Of a DNA stretch of 64,000 nucleotides, positions 54,594-64,000 are shown piece after piece. The number at the start of each line of letters is the position of its first letter. The first letter of the stretch is position 1. Made by a program: the position numbers and the translations under genes. Source of the DNA: an uncultured Clostridia bacterium (GTDB lineage: Bacteria; Bacillota; Clostridia; Christensenellales; UBA1242); the NCBI GenBank assembly GCA_944377165.1, contig CALWEJ010000001.1, positions 107,490 through 171,489 on the forward strand, given 5' to 3'. The notes under the pieces were generated by a model, which saw only the letters and a list, made by a program, of their open reading frames with translations, had not been told where the DNA came from and ran no database searches.

Positions 54594-55288
54594 AAATTCT
54601 CCTTACTAACACTTGATTTTGCTTCTTTCTCTGTGGTCGCCTGATTTTTTAGTTTCTTTCTATGATGATATATTATTCGCACGACTATCATCATTGCGAG
54701 CGTGAACGTAGCACCTAACAACCAACCTGCTAAAACGTCACTAAAATAATGAACACCTAAATATACTCTACTAAGTCCAATTAATAAAATTAGAATAGAT
54801 AAAATTGATGTCATTGTAATTTTAAAGGCAAGATTTTTACTATACTTAATTACAAAATAGATTATCAAGCCAAATACTGCCATTGAGAGCATTGAATGTC
54901 CAGACGGAAAACTATACCCCATTTCGCTAATTAATGCTACGTCTAATGGTCTATCGCGTCTAATTATATATTTTACAACAGTATTGACCGCTCCTGCACC
55001 GATTAAGCAAATTATACCTATAAATCCATAATATTTCTTACGCGTAATCATAAATAGAAGTATAACAACAAGAATTAAGAAATAAACTGAACCTGCGTGT
55101 GTTATAATCTTAAAAAAGCCTGTCCAAAAACTATTGCGACCATTATAGAAAATTTCATTAAGATTATCAATTTTAAATTCGTGACCGCACGCGACTAAAA
55201 TAAGCATAGTTAAAAAAGACAATGCTAAAACTACACAAACGCAAATCGCAATTATAAGTTTAATACGTTTTTCTTTACTCATAGGCAT
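54590..55288 (-). CDS. PAP2-family membrane phosphatase
   Basis: A 232-residue protein with six hydrophobic segments and the PAP2 motifs KYIIRRDRP, SFPSGHS and SRVYLGVHYFSDVLAG. It would dephosphorylate lipid phosphates, for example undecaprenyl pyrophosphate or phosphatidic or phosphatidylglycerol phosphate, at the membrane. The likely start is the second Met (MSKEKR). Located upstream of the ABC-F gene. Confidence 0.9.
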   Translation of the reverse strand: MPMSKEKRIKLIIAICVCVVLALSFLTMLILVACGHEFKIDNLNEIFYNGRNSFWTGFFKIITHAGSVYFLILVVILLFMITRKKYYGFIGIICLIGAGAVNTVVKYIIRRDRPLDVALISEMGYSFPSGHSMLSMAVFGLIIYFVIKYSKNLAFKITMTSILSILILLIGLSRVYLGVHYFSDVLAGWLLGATFTLAMMIVVRIIYHHRKKLKNQATTEKEAKSSVSKENL

Positions 55289-55318
55289 AATTATACACTA
55301 TTTTTAATCTTTTGTAAA

Positions 55319-55344
55319 TAAAAAAGGGCAATAAACCCTTTAAT
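55319..55344 (-). terminator. terminator of the 75-residue gene
   Basis: AAAGGG and CCCTTT pair around a seven-base loop; T residues follow on the minus strand, directly after the stop codon of the small gene. Confidence 0.8.
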
Positions 55345-55572
55345 CTAAATATTTAAACTTGCATTATTTCTATCAACTTCGATAGCATTTAGATTATTGT
55401 TAATTTCTACTTGACCCTTCCTTGTTGAAATTATTGTTTGCTCTTGAATTGCTTTCTTAGGTTTGGACAAAAATGCAGTTGTTCGTGAATAAGACTTAAT
55501 CTTCTTTTCTATTAGACTATCCGTTTTATTACTCTCTAATTTACTATCATTTAATTGGCTATATTTTATCAT
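55345..55572 (-). CDS. small polar protein of unknown function
   Basis: A 75-residue, Lys/Ser/Asn-rich protein (MIKYSQLNDSKLESNKTDSL) without membrane segment or recognised motif. GAGGAGA lies before the ATG and a terminator directly follows, so it is a proper single gene. The composition suggests a flexible or small spore-type protein, but no family is recognised. Confidence 0.65.
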   Translation of the reverse strand: MIKYSQLNDSKLESNKTDSLIEKKIKSYSRTTAFLSKPKKAIQEQTIISTRKGQVEINNNLNAIEVDRNNASLNI

Positions 55573-55654
55573 ACTCTCCTCTAATTGTTATTGTATCTAA
55601 TTATATGTTATTAATGCTATATTACTTTATGCATTTAATTTTGTCAATAGATAA

Positions 55655-55684
55655 AAAAGTGGCATTACCACTTCATTGCCACTA
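55655..55684 (-). terminator. terminator of nrdR
   Basis: AGTGGCA and TGCCACT form a seven-base stem around a short inner hairpin (AAGTGGTAA); six T residues follow on the minus strand, just past the nrdR stop codon. Confidence 0.85.
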
Positions 55685-55685
55685 A

Positions 55686-56120
55686 TTATCTATTAATAAA
55701 TCTGCGAATACCGTCGAAATTGTCACAATCAGTATGTTGAGTATAGTAAACAAGGCAAGCCATAGCACTAACTTCAAGCAATACATCTAACGCAATTTTG
55801 ACTATATCTTTCGTACTAATCTCTTGTTGTTGCAAAGATAAGAGTCTGCTCTCTATCTTAGACGCAATTTCGTCGTTAGTCTTGTCCATATCAACACAAT
55901 ATGTAGCATACTTAATGCTCTCTAACAATTTTTCGAATTTAAAAGGCTCGCGCATATTATCTACATTTGTCACAATCATCGGATTAGTTTCAACTGTCTC
56001 ATATGTTGTGAAACGTTTACCACAGCGCAAACACTCGCGCCTACGACGTATACTTGTATCTTTAAGATAACGACTATCTACCACCTTACTATCGCTATTA
56101 CCGCAAAATATGCACTTCAA
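55686..56120 (-). CDS. nrdR: transcriptional repressor NrdR
   Basis: A 144-residue repressor of ribonucleotide reductase genes. Zinc ribbon with CIFCG and CLRCG, the RRRRECLRCGKRFTTYE motif, and the ATP-cone domain (FKFEKLLESIKYAT). It binds NrdR boxes when ATP/dATP is bound. No nrd genes are in this window. Confidence 0.96.
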   Translation of the reverse strand: MKCIFCGNSDSKVVDSRYLKDTSIRRRRECLRCGKRFTTYETVETNPMIVTNVDNMREPFKFEKLLESIKYATYCVDMDKTNDEIASKIESRLLSLQQQEISTKDIVKIALDVLLEVSAMACLVYYTQHTDCDNFDGIRRFINR

Positions 56121-56245
56121 AGTGATTACCTCCTAATACATTTATTATCGCATATTTCGACAAAATTATCAAACAAATTTAATATAAATTATAAAATATT
56201 TTTCAATATGTTTTGTATTTTATTAAATTCTACCACTAAATATAG

Positions 56246-56276
56246 AAAAAGAATTAGCTCTACTAATTCTTTTTCC
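56246..56276 (-). terminator. terminator of the ymxH-like gene
   Basis: A 13-base perfect stem, GAAAAAGAATTAG with CTAATTCTTTTTC, around a five-base loop. It lies just after the stop codon of the YlmC/YmxH gene. Confidence 0.85.
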
Positions 56277-56278
56277 GT

Positions 56279-56677
56279 TCATTTATTGATAATTTTTGGT
56301 GTTATTTCTATACTTTGGGTATTAACTGGATTTTCTGCACTAACATTATTTTGTTTATTATTAAGTGCTATTATGTCTGCATAATCAAATCTATTGTTCT
56401 TATTAGGTTTATTCCTTCTCTGACGTGAATCATTATCGACTTTTATATCAACTAAAATAACGTCCACACCTATTTTGCAAACACAATTAAACGGAATAAA
56501 TAATTCTCTCCCACCTCTAAACATCTCCCAAAATCCTTGACAAGGTTGAGGAACAATAAAGCCCAATGCACGCGCCGTTTCGACGTCAAAAATTACATCT
56601 GTGATATGACCTAAGCATTTTCCGTCCACAGTATTAACCACTTGCTTTGACTTTAGTTCGAGGAAAGAAGTTTCCAT
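56279..56677 (-). CDS. YlmC/YmxH-family PRC-barrel sporulation protein
   Basis: A 132-residue protein with a PRC-barrel domain at 1-80 (LELKSKQVVNTVDGKCLGHITDVIFD, FIPFNCVCKIGVDVILV), typical of the YlmC/YmxH family of sporulation-linked proteins. The last 45 residues are an extra polar, Asn- and Lys-rich tail (RRNKPNKNNRFDYADI) not seen in short family members. Function unknown. Confidence 0.8.
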   Translation of the reverse strand: METSFLELKSKQVVNTVDGKCLGHITDVIFDVETARALGFIVPQPCQGFWEMFRGGRELFIPFNCVCKIGVDVILVDIKVDNDSRQRRNKPNKNNRFDYADIIALNNKQNNVSAENPVNTQSIEITPKIINK

Positions 56678-56730
56678 ATAATATATTTATGTTAAATTAG
56701 ACATAAAATGTCAAAATATAACAAAATATA

Positions 56731-59169
56731 TTAGTTTAAGTACAATCCGACTTCTTTTAAGTCTAATTTTGATTTCTTTATCAAAGGTTTGCAAGCGCTT
56801 GTTCTTGGCTGAATTGGAATATCATTTATGTCAATGACGTGAACTTGGTCTTTATCTAATAATACTAAATCACCTGTTATTATAGGCGAAATTATGCTAA
56901 AGATTTTTTCTTTACCTGTAATAATTTTTAGCCCTTTTCTATTTCTAGCGCTGATTGGAATTTCGTTTAAACTAAATTTCTTGCCACAGCCGTCTGGTGT
57001 TAATACTAATACTCTATCTAGTACATTAACGGCACTCGCGAATATAACTTTTTCGCCTTCATTCAAGTTCATTCCTATAACTCCACCGCTATTTCGCTTA
57101 GTCACAGGGGCTGTTTTATATTCAACGTTCACTGCCATTCCGTCAGAACTTACCATAAGGATTGAAGGTAAATTATCATTAATTTGTACTGCAACCAACC
57201 TATCAAAATCTTTTAGTTTTAGTGCAATGCTTCCGCTCTTTAAATTTAAAAATTCGCTAGTTTCTATGCGTTTAATATAGCCGTCTTGCGTCATCATTAT
57301 AAGCTCGCTAGCATCAGTTAAATCCTGCTCGGCAAATAGCGCAATAATTTTCTCTTTAGCTTCCGCGTGCGTAATTTGACTAAGAGCTGTGCCTTTTTGT
57401 ATAAATTTTGCATTAGGGATTTCGCGCACTGGTATCTTGAAGAAATTGCCGAAATTCGTAAACAAACATACATTACTATTCATACTCGTTTGCACAATGC
57501 ATTTATGCAAAGCATTTATAGTGTCATAATTATATCTAGCATTTGCATTCTGAATTTGCTTAATATCAAGTGTCTTTAACCTTAATCCGTCATATGTCAC
57601 CGCCACCGCGCACTCTGTATCTAAAAGTTTCTCAATAGGTGTTATATCATAGTTCTCAAAACTATCGACAATAACCGTTTTACGTGGGGAAGCATAATTC
57701 TTCTTTATCTCTTTCAATTCGCGCTTTATTACCGCATACTGCTTATCTTTACTTGCAAGTATAGAAGTCAATTCTTCAATAGTCTTTCTTAGTTCTTCAA
57801 GCTCTTGTCTTAACTTCTCTACTTCAAGATTTGTAAGTCTGCTAAGTCGCATATCTAGAATCGCTTGTGTTTGCATATCGCTTAAATTAAAGCGAGTCAT
57901 TAAACGTTTCTTTGCTTCCGCGGTAGAAGGTGAAGTTTTAATTATCTTAATAACCTCATCAATATTTTCTATCGCTATACATAATCCTTCTACTATATGC
58001 GCGCGCGCCTTTGCTCTATCTAAATCAAATTTTGTACGGCGGACAATCACATCTAGTTGAAATTTGATATAGTAAGATAAATAATCTAACAAGCCCAACT
58101 GCTTAGGGCTACCGTCTGCGATTGCCACTACATTATAGTTAAAATTAAGTTGCATATCAGTGTGCTTCAATAAAAGTGCTATGATATTATCTACATCTGC
58201 ATCTTTCTTGATAGTAATGCAGGCACGAATACCAGTTTTGTCACTCTCATCCGTTATATCTGATATTCCGCTTAATTCATCTTTTAATTTTTCCTTTAGG
58301 TCGTTAATTGACTTTAAGAGTTCAGCCTTATTTACTTGATAAGGAAGTTCAGTTATTACTATATTTGTCTTTCCATTTTTCTCGTCTTCAAGGTGGAATA
58401 CTGCACGCATTGCTACCTTGCCACGTCCTGTTAAATATGCTTCTCGCATCTCTTTGGACGCACATATCATACCACCTGTAGGAAAGTCCGGCCCTTTAAC
58501 ATATTTCATCATTTCGTCTAGCGAAATATTAGGATTATCTATATACGCAATACAGCCGTCAATCATCTCGCCTAAATTATGTGTTGGAATACTTGTAGCA
58601 AGACCTACCGCTATACCTGAAGCACCGTTGACGAAAAGATTAGGGAACCTACCCGGAAGATAATCTGGTTCTTTAATAGTGTCATCAAAGTTAAAACTAT
58701 AACTAACAGTGTCCTTATCTAAGTCGCGCATTAACTCAAGAGCTAGCGGACTTAGACGTACTTCGGTATAACGCATTGCTGCGTGTGGGTCGCCGTCTAT
58801 TGAACCAAAGTTGCCTTGACCTTCAACTAACGGTTCACCCATAACGAAATCTTGTGCCATACGCACCATAGCGCCATATACTGAAGAATCGCCGTGCGGA
58901 TGAAATTTACCTAATGTATCTCCGACTATACGTGCCGATTTTTTAAAAGGTTTATCTGGAGTGACACCCAACTCCATCATATCGAACAAAATTCTTCGCT
59001 GTACGGGTTTTAGACCGTCTTCCACTCTGGGCAATGCCCTATCCATAATTACATATTCACTATAAGGAAGCATTGAAGTTGACATTACTTCTTCAATAGT
59101 CTTTTCGAATAGATTGCCTGCAGGAGCCATATTACCCATAATATTTTCGTTGTCTTTATCTCTACTCAT
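56731..59169 (-). CDS. type IIA DNA topoisomerase subunit A (GyrA/ParC)
   Basis: An 812-residue subunit that cuts and rejoins DNA. The winged-helix region holds the [21 protein letters not shown] with its Ser, the catalytic Tyr lies in AAMRYTE, and the C-terminal part has the six-blade repeats (GVIGMN, LVLTPDG, SARNRKG). The canonical GyrA box QRRGGKG is not seen; RNRKGLK takes its place, which favours topoisomerase IV. But [14 protein letters not shown] is gyrase-like. Gyrase or topoisomerase IV cannot be decided here. Follows the subunit B gene with a 3-base gap. Confidence 0.9.
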   Translation of the reverse strand: MSRDKDNENIMGNMAPAGNLFEKTIEEVMSTSMLPYSEYVIMDRALPRVEDGLKPVQRRILFDMMELGVTPDKPFKKSARIVGDTLGKFHPHGDSSVYGAMVRMAQDFVMGEPLVEGQGNFGSIDGDPHAAMRYTEVRLSPLALELMRDLDKDTVSYSFNFDDTIKEPDYLPGRFPNLFVNGASGIAVGLATSIPTHNLGEMIDGCIAYIDNPNISLDEMMKYVKGPDFPTGGMICASKEMREAYLTGRGKVAMRAVFHLEDEKNGKTNIVITELPYQVNKAELLKSINDLKEKLKDELSGISDITDESDKTGIRACITIKKDADVDNIIALLLKHTDMQLNFNYNVVAIADGSPKQLGLLDYLSYYIKFQLDVIVRRTKFDLDRAKARAHIVEGLCIAIENIDEVIKIIKTSPSTAEAKKRLMTRFNLSDMQTQAILDMRLSRLTNLEVEKLRQELEELRKTIEELTSILASKDKQYAVIKRELKEIKKNYASPRKTVIVDSFENYDITPIEKLLDTECAVAVTYDGLRLKTLDIKQIQNANARYNYDTINALHKCIVQTSMNSNVCLFTNFGNFFKIPVREIPNAKFIQKGTALSQITHAEAKEKIIALFAEQDLTDASELIMMTQDGYIKRIETSEFLNLKSGSIALKLKDFDRLVAVQINDNLPSILMVSSDGMAVNVEYKTAPVTKRNSGGVIGMNLNEGEKVIFASAVNVLDRVLVLTPDGCGKKFSLNEIPISARNRKGLKIITGKEKIFSIISPIITGDLVLLDKDQVHVIDINDIPIQPRTSACKPLIKKSKLDLKEVGLYLN

Positions 59170-59172
59170 ATA

Positions 59173-61134
59173 CTATTTATCCTCCTTATCGCTATCGTTC
59201 TTTTTGAAATTATCTATTTTATTGAAATTCGCATTTTTGTTAATATAGTCTTTACGTGGGCCAACGTCATCTCCCATCCACATAGTAATTTCTTTATCTG
59301 CAATGACCGCATCTTCAAGTGTGACTCTAATTAAACTGCGCTTAGAAGGGTCCATAGTGGTTGTCCATAATTGTTCGGCGCTCATTTCACCTAAACCTTT
59401 ATATCTTTGCAACGTATAGTTCTTTAGTTTAGCGGTAATATCATTCAATTCTTCGTCTGTATAGCAGTACCATTCCTTATCTTTTGTGCTGACTTTGTAT
59501 AGTGGTGGCATACCGACATAAATGTTTCCGTTCGTAATTAGCGGGCGCATATACCTAAAGAAAAAGGTCAATAATATGCAACGAATATGCATACCGTCTT
59601 GGTCGGCATCGCTTAAGATAATAATTTTATTATACTTTAAATTTTCTAGCTTGAAGTCTTCGCCTATTCCTGTACCTATCGCACCGATTATCGTCCTTAT
59701 TTCTTCGTTTGCAAGTACTTGGTCTATACGTTTTTTCTCGCTATTTAATGGTTTACCTCTTAGCGGTAAAATCGCTTGAAAATATCTGTCACGTCCTTGT
59801 TTAGCAGTACCGCCAGCCGAATCGCCTTCAACTATAAATATTTCGTTTATATCCGCGTTTTTGCTAGTACAATTAGCGAGTTTACCTATAAGCATACTCG
59901 TTTCAATATTTTTACTTCTTGCTAAATCTTTAGCACGTTTAGCCGCCTGACGAACGCGTGCAGCACTCTTAGCCTTCTCTATTATAATATTTCCTATATT
60001 CTCATTTTTCTTGCTGGCAAAAAACTCTGTCAACCCTTGGCTACATACTGCTTCGACGCGTGCGCGCGCTTCCACATTACCTAATTTTGTTTTTGTCTGA
60101 CCTTCGAATTGGACACTTTTCATTTTTATTGAAAGCACAGCGACTAAGCCTTCTCTGAAATCATCGCCTATAAATGCAATTTCTTTATCTTTTTTGTCTT
60201 TCGCGTTATCTTTCGTATGCTTTTTTATAAAATCGTTTAATACCTTAGTTAGTGCTGTTTTAAAGCCAACTTCGTGCGTACCGCCCTCTGGTGTAGGAAT
60301 ATTGTTAACATAACTAAAAATGTTTTCAGTATAACTATCAACATATTGCATAGCAAGCGTCACATATGTGTCTTCAATCTCGTTTTCTATATAAATCGGC
60401 GGAACGAAAAGCGGTTTCTTGTCCATTGTTAAACTTGTCACATAGTCACGAATACCACCTTCATAACAAAGTGTTTCGTGTTTGTTTGTTCGTTCGTCCG
60501 TAAGTTCAATATGAATACCTTTATTTAAAAATGCGGTTTCCTTTAATCGCTCATACACTGTATCATAATCGAACGTTATATCTCTAAAAACTCTATCATC
60601 TGGCAAAAAACGTACATACGTACCTTTCAATGTCGTATTGCCAACTTCTTTTAATTTAACAACAGGCATTCCGCTATGAATTTTGCCGTTCTTTTCGACC
60701 GACTCAAAGCGCGCGAAATATTTTTTACCATCTTTAAAAACTGTGACTTCCAAATATCTGCTAAGCGCATTTGTCACAGACGCACCAACACCGTGTAGTC
60801 CGCCTGAATATTTATAGTTGTTGTCGCCAAATTTACCGCCTGCGTGCAACTGAGTAAATACAACTTCCACACCGCTTACCTTTAATTTTGGATGCGGACT
60901 AACTGGAATACCACGGCCATTATCTAATACAGATGCAGTGCCGTCTTTATGCAAAGTCACTTCAACTTTATTACCGTAGCCATTAGCGACTTCATCTATT
61001 GCATTATCTATTATTTCCCATAAAAGATGATGAAGTCCCTTAACTCCTGTCGTACCAATATACATTCCCGGGCGCATTCTAACCGCGTCCAATCCCTCTA
61101 AAACAATTAAATCTTTTGAATCATAACTAGCCAT
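59173..61134 (-). CDS. type IIA DNA topoisomerase subunit B (GyrB/ParE)
   Basis: A 653-residue ATPase subunit. GHKL ATP site: EIIDNAIDE, LDNGRGIPV and SGGLHGVGASV; the TOPRIM part has VEGDSAGG and DADQDGMHI; C-terminal RYKGLGEMSAEQLW. HAGGKFG followed by GVGASV is closer to ParE than GyrB of Bacillus, which fits topoisomerase IV, but is not decisive. First gene of the pair, so both subunits are made together. Confidence 0.9.
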   Translation of the reverse strand: MASYDSKDLIVLEGLDAVRMRPGMYIGTTGVKGLHHLLWEIIDNAIDEVANGYGNKVEVTLHKDGTASVLDNGRGIPVSPHPKLKVSGVEVVFTQLHAGGKFGDNNYKYSGGLHGVGASVTNALSRYLEVTVFKDGKKYFARFESVEKNGKIHSGMPVVKLKEVGNTTLKGTYVRFLPDDRVFRDITFDYDTVYERLKETAFLNKGIHIELTDERTNKHETLCYEGGIRDYVTSLTMDKKPLFVPPIYIENEIEDTYVTLAMQYVDSYTENIFSYVNNIPTPEGGTHEVGFKTALTKVLNDFIKKHTKDNAKDKKDKEIAFIGDDFREGLVAVLSIKMKSVQFEGQTKTKLGNVEARARVEAVCSQGLTEFFASKKNENIGNIIIEKAKSAARVRQAAKRAKDLARSKNIETSMLIGKLANCTSKNADINEIFIVEGDSAGGTAKQGRDRYFQAILPLRGKPLNSEKKRIDQVLANEEIRTIIGAIGTGIGEDFKLENLKYNKIIILSDADQDGMHIRCILLTFFFRYMRPLITNGNIYVGMPPLYKVSTKDKEWYCYTDEELNDITAKLKNYTLQRYKGLGEMSAEQLWTTTMDPSKRSLIRVTLEDAVIADKEITMWMGDDVGPRKDYINKNANFNKIDNFKKNDSDKEDK

Positions 61135-61192
61135 AACATACCTTCTATTTAAGTTTTTATTAATACTGACTAATTATACCAAAATTTAAAAA

Positions 61193-62269
61193 TTATAGCA
61201 ATTTATTTGATAGTACAGAACTATTAAAATACGAAAATTTCTTAATTGGCTGAGCATTATCTATTAAATCGTCAATTAGCGAAATATAATCAATGCCTAT
61301 AGGTTCGAACAAATAAAAAGCCATAGAACCGGGGATTGTGTTAACCTCATTAAAGTACAATATTTTATTATCTATGTCATAAATGTAGTCGATTCGTACT
61401 ACTCCGTTTAAATTTAACTTTTTATATATTTTAGTTGTATAAGAGTCTAATGTGTCTTTTAATTTTTTTGTTATTTTCGCTGGAATAACTCTATCTGTGC
61501 GTTTGCCTTTATTTGATTTCATATATTTTTCATCAAAGGATAAAATCTCAGTTTCTTTAATAGGATTTTCTATCGCGCTTAATACTACTTTATCTTTAGA
61601 GCGATAGCACGCTTGATTATATTCTAGCATATTTACTATTCGGTTTTCTACAAGCGCATTGTCGTTGAGTAAAAATATTGCTTCAATTTGCTCAGCATAG
61701 TTTGTTCTGTCGCACGCTTTTACGCCTATGCTTGAACCTAGCGAATTTGGTTTTACTATTAATTCATCATTTAATTCATTTTCTATCAAGTTTTTACTTT
61801 GTAAAAAATTATCTTTGTTTACTAAAATTCCGCTAATAGTAGGAGCAATATCGCTTACTAATTCTTTTGTTAGTGACTTATCCATACAAATGTGCGCTGA
61901 TAGTGCATCACAACCTATATGTCTAATCTTGTTAACGGCGAAAAAACCTGCCAAATCACCATTCTCTCCTATCCCGCCGTGACAACAATTAATTGCCACA
62001 AAAATCTCGCAATATTTTTTTAAACAAAAGCCTTTTAAATATATCGCGTTGTCTATAACAATAAGACGTTTTAACTTTATTTTTGATTTATCGCTAAAAT
62101 ATTTTATATCATTAATATTCGTCGCTAGATAAAAGTTGTTATCTAGCCCTATATATATTTTTTCTATCTCGTACCTATCTTTTATATTTTTCGCAAGTTG
62201 CATAGCAGTTATAACTGAAATGTCGTGTTCAGTACTTGCGCCACCAAAAAATATACAAACTTTTTTCAT
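61193..62269 (-). CDS. ddl: D-alanine-D-alanine ligase
   Basis: A 358-residue ATP-grasp ligase making D-Ala-D-Ala. FGGASTEHDISVITA at the N-terminus, the substrate loop HGGIGENG, the ATP site VKPNSLGSSIGV, and FNEVNTIPGSMAFYL near the C-terminus. The usual GEDG loop reads GENG. It runs divergent from a hydrolase and MurF-type ligase that together use its product. Confidence 0.93.
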   Translation of the reverse strand: MKKVCIFFGGASTEHDISVITAMQLAKNIKDRYEIEKIYIGLDNNFYLATNINDIKYFSDKSKIKLKRLIVIDNAIYLKGFCLKKYCEIFVAINCCHGGIGENGDLAGFFAVNKIRHIGCDALSAHICMDKSLTKELVSDIAPTISGILVNKDNFLQSKNLIENELNDELIVKPNSLGSSIGVKACDRTNYAEQIEAIFLLNDNALVENRIVNMLEYNQACYRSKDKVVLSAIENPIKETEILSFDEKYMKSNKGKRTDRVIPAKITKKLKDTLDSYTTKIYKKLNLNGVVRIDYIYDIDNKILYFNEVNTIPGSMAFYLFEPIGIDYISLIDDLIDNAQPIKKFSYFNSSVLSNKLL

Positions 62270-62313
62270 ATTAGTATATATTCAAAACTTTTCATTTTTG
62301 CATATAAAAAAAT

Positions 62314-63021
62314 ATGAAATTTATTTTTAAGTCTGAAATTATAGATTATGACTATTTCGACTCAAATAGTAAAAATACAATATTATTTTTACACGGCTGG
62401 GGCGGAAACAAAAATTCCTTTCTATCTACAATTAATTTATTAAAAAACAGTTTTAATATTATTTCTATCACTATGCCTACTATAGAAAATACAAACACAA
62501 TTTGGGATTTATCTGATTATCGCGAACTTGTGTTAAGAATCTTATCTTGCAATAACGTCAGTAGTGTGATAATTATCTGTCATAGTTTTGGATTCAGAGT
62601 CGCGTGTAAATTAAATGGCTTTATAAACATAGAAAAAATTGTAGCAACAGGCGGTGCCGGGCTAAGAAAAATCAACATCTTTAAAACGATTGAAAATACT
62701 AACAATTCAATCCTTTTACGTCAAAAAAAGTTTAATTACCTTTATAATTTGATTGCTAGCAAAGATTATATTGCACTATCAAAAATTAACAAATTGACCT
62801 TTAAAAATATTGTTAATGAAGACTGCAAAAATTTGATTTCGTTTAACTGCCCTATGTTGCTATTTTGGGGCAAATTCGATTCTTCCACTCCTATTTGGAT
62901 AGCAAAGAAAATTAAGCAAAAAAATAGTGCAAAACTATATATTGTAAATAGTGACCATTTCGCATACCTAAATAAAAATGCTCTTTTCAATAATTTAGTA
63001 AGGAAGTTTGTTTATGATTAA
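62314..63021 (+). CDS. alpha/beta hydrolase
   Basis: A 235-residue hydrolase. The HGWGG motif for the oxyanion hole, the nucleophile elbow CHSFG, the acidic residue in GKFDSSTP, and the His in SDHFAY make the catalytic triad. Soluble, no signal peptide. Its last 8 bases overlap the membrane-anchored Mur ligase gene, so they are cotranslated. Only 44 bases separate it from the divergent ddl, and no clear ribosome binding site precedes its ATG. Substrate unknown; a cell-wall or lipid ester is a guess from context. Confidence 0.85.
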   Translation: MKFIFKSEIIDYDYFDSNSKNTILFLHGWGGNKNSFLSTINLLKNSFNIISITMPTIENTNTIWDLSDYRELVLRILSCNNVSSVIIICHSFGFRVACKLNGFINIEKIVATGGAGLRKINIFKTIENTNNSILLRQKKFNYLYNLIASKDYIALSKINKLTFKNIVNEDCKNLISFNCPMLLFWGKFDSSTPIWIAKKIKQKNSAKLYIVNSDHFAYLNKNALFNNLVRKFVYD

Positions 63022-64000
63022 AATTATTTACTACATTATTAATTTTTTATTAATATTTTCAAACATATTTTATATAAAAAAATATTTACATATTTATCAA
63101 TTAAAAAATTATCAAGATGCTAGATTTTTTAACTTTTTTTCTAAAATTTACAAAATTTACATCATTTTTCTAGTATTTTTTGTCGTTTTTATACAATTTT
63201 TTAAAAATTTTTATATTGTTATAACTTCCTACACATTAATATTCTTTATAAATTTCTCTTTTAATAGAAACTTAATTACGAGTGAAAAAACGCCTTTAGT
63301 ATATACCAATAAATTAAAAAGGTTATTTATTATCTCTACAATTTTAACAATTTTACCGATAGGTTTATTTGGCGGATATATTATATCATCTATCGTTCTA
63401 CTCATTTCTCCTTGTGTATCAAATTTTTTAAATATTTATGATAAAATAATTAATTATAAATATATAAAATCTGCTCAAAAAAAATTAAAAATCTATAAGC
63501 CTAAAATAATAGCTATAACAGGAAGCAATGGTAAGACTAGTGTAAAAAATATTTTACTTTCAATCTTGTCTTCCAATAAAAAAGTTATCTCATCACCTAA
63601 AAGTTATAACACTCCACTCGGTATCGCAAAGTTTATAAATGAAAGTCTAACAAAAGACTGCGAATATATAATCTTAGAATATGGTGCACGGCATAAAAAT
63701 GATATAAAAATTTTATTTAAATTATTCGGTGCGGACTATGGAATAATTACTATGGTTGGGAACCAACATTTACAGACTTTTAAAACAAAAGAAAATGTTT
63801 TTATCGCTAAATCACAATTATCCGTTTTATTAGATAAAAAACTTTGTATATATAATCTCGACAACATCTATACTCTTAGAATGTTTGAAAATAAAATTGG
63901 CCTACGTTTAGGGGTAAGTTGTTTTTCTTATATAAAAGACAACCGCGATATTGTATATGCAAATAATATAGAAATAAAAGATTTCAAAACACATTTTGAT
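63014..64000 (+). CDS. MurF-type Mur ligase with N-terminal membrane domain, partial
   Basis: An open frame of 329 codons continuing past the right edge. Residues 1-150 contain about four or five hydrophobic helices (MIKIIYYIINFLLIFSNIFY, then FFVVFIQFF), unlike soluble MurF. From about 170 comes a Mur ligase core: ITGSNGKTSVKNILLSIL (P-loop), then SYNTPLGIAKFIN, LEYGARHKNDI and TMVGNQHLQTF. This pattern is MurF-like (adds D-Ala-D-Ala). It starts 8 bases inside the hydrolase gene. Anchoring a Mur ligase in the membrane could bring precursor synthesis next to MraY. Confidence 0.85.
   Translation, partial: MIKIIYYIINFLLIFSNIFYIKKYLHIYQLKNYQDARFFNFFSKIYKIYIIFLVFFVVFIQFFKNFYIVITSYTLIFFINFSFNRNLITSEKTPLVYTNKLKRLFIISTILTILPIGLFGGYIISSIVLLISPCVSNFLNIYDKIINYKYIKSAQKKLKIYKPKIIAITGSNGKTSVKNILLSILSSNKKVISSPKSYNTPLGIAKFINESLTKDCEYIILEYGARHKNDIKILFKLFGADYGIITMVGNQHLQTFKTKENVFIAKSQLSVLLDKKLCIYNLDNIYTLRMFENKIGLRLGVSCFSYIKDNRDIVYANNIEIKDFKTHFD

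Noticed and set aside
61193-63021. Vancomycin-type resistance cluster (ddl plus hydrolase)
   Set aside because: No vanH or vanX relatives; the ligase looks like a normal D-Ala-D-Ala ligase and the hydrolase is an alpha/beta type, not a VanX/VanY metallopeptidase.
1-64000. Prophage, insertion sequence, integrase, CRISPR or tRNA genes
   Set aside because: Looked for transposase/integrase motifs, spaced direct repeats and cloverleaf-like GTTCRA arms; none found. The short repeats found are hairpins or the helicase tandem array.

Overview
The window is AT-rich chromosomal DNA (roughly one third G+C by eye) from a low-GC Firmicute, most likely an anaerobic, endospore-forming clostridium. Signs of this are sporulation genes (ytxC, yqfC, yqfD, a ymxH-type PRC-barrel gene), a Gram-positive T-box and ribosomal-protein leaders, a LexA (DinR) type SOS box, pyruvate phosphate dikinase, a DNPR-type (meso-diaminopimelate) MurE, and AGGAGG-like ribosome binding sites. 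Most of the window is core chromosome. I see no prophage, insertion sequence, CRISPR array, tRNA or rRNA gene.

Layout. 1-800: yebC (cut by the edge) and a SpoU-type RNA methyltransferase. 1.1-3.9 kb: a two-gene unit of a small unknown protein and an SF2 helicase with five tandem helicase-associated repeats. 4.0-5.3 kb: infC-rpmI-rplT behind an L20-type leader. 5.5-9.7 kb: two small membrane proteins (one a lysoplasmalogenase) and an aldehyde/alcohol dehydrogenase pair that together could handle fatty aldehydes. 9.9-14.9 kb: T-box-controlled thrS, ytxC, a methyltransferase and small unknowns. 15.0-17.7 kb: an SsuA/NMT1-type ABC transporter. 17.7-18.1 kb: four hairpins packed into 350 bp, the largest a 177 bp rod. 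18.2-19.0 kb: a membrane-anchored HNH protein.

19.7-35 kb is the division and cell wall (dcw) cluster, split into two arms. The minus arm reads PBP-murE-mraY-murD-ftsW-[two GNAT genes, one broken]-murA-ftsQ-ftsA-ftsZ; the plus arm reads metallophosphoesterase-rsmH-an ftsL-position protein. murG and murC are absent from their usual place, where the acetyltransferases sit.

35-41 kb holds a coat-like protein, the GTPase engB, SOS-controlled dinB, a lytic transglycosylase and a YkvI-type membrane protein. 40.5-44.6 kb is dnaG-[sigma region-2-like protein]-rpoD-zinc ribbon protein. 44.8-45.9 kb is rplJ-rplL with an L10 leader, followed by ppdK with a hairpin-rich 3' region. 49-52.7 kb is yqfC-yqfD-[ybeY-era fusion]-small protein-recO. 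53-61 kb has an ABC-F protein, PAP2 phosphatase, nrdR, a ymxH-like gene and a type IIA topoisomerase pair. 61.2-64 kb has ddl facing an alpha/beta hydrolase and a membrane-anchored MurF-type ligase (cut by the edge).

The most unusual items are the sigma region-2-only protein overlapping rpoD, the ybeY-era fusion, the hairpin cluster beside the membrane-anchored HNH protein, the remodelled dcw cluster, the membrane-anchored Mur ligase, and a metallophosphoesterase whose promoter predicts a leaderless mRNA.
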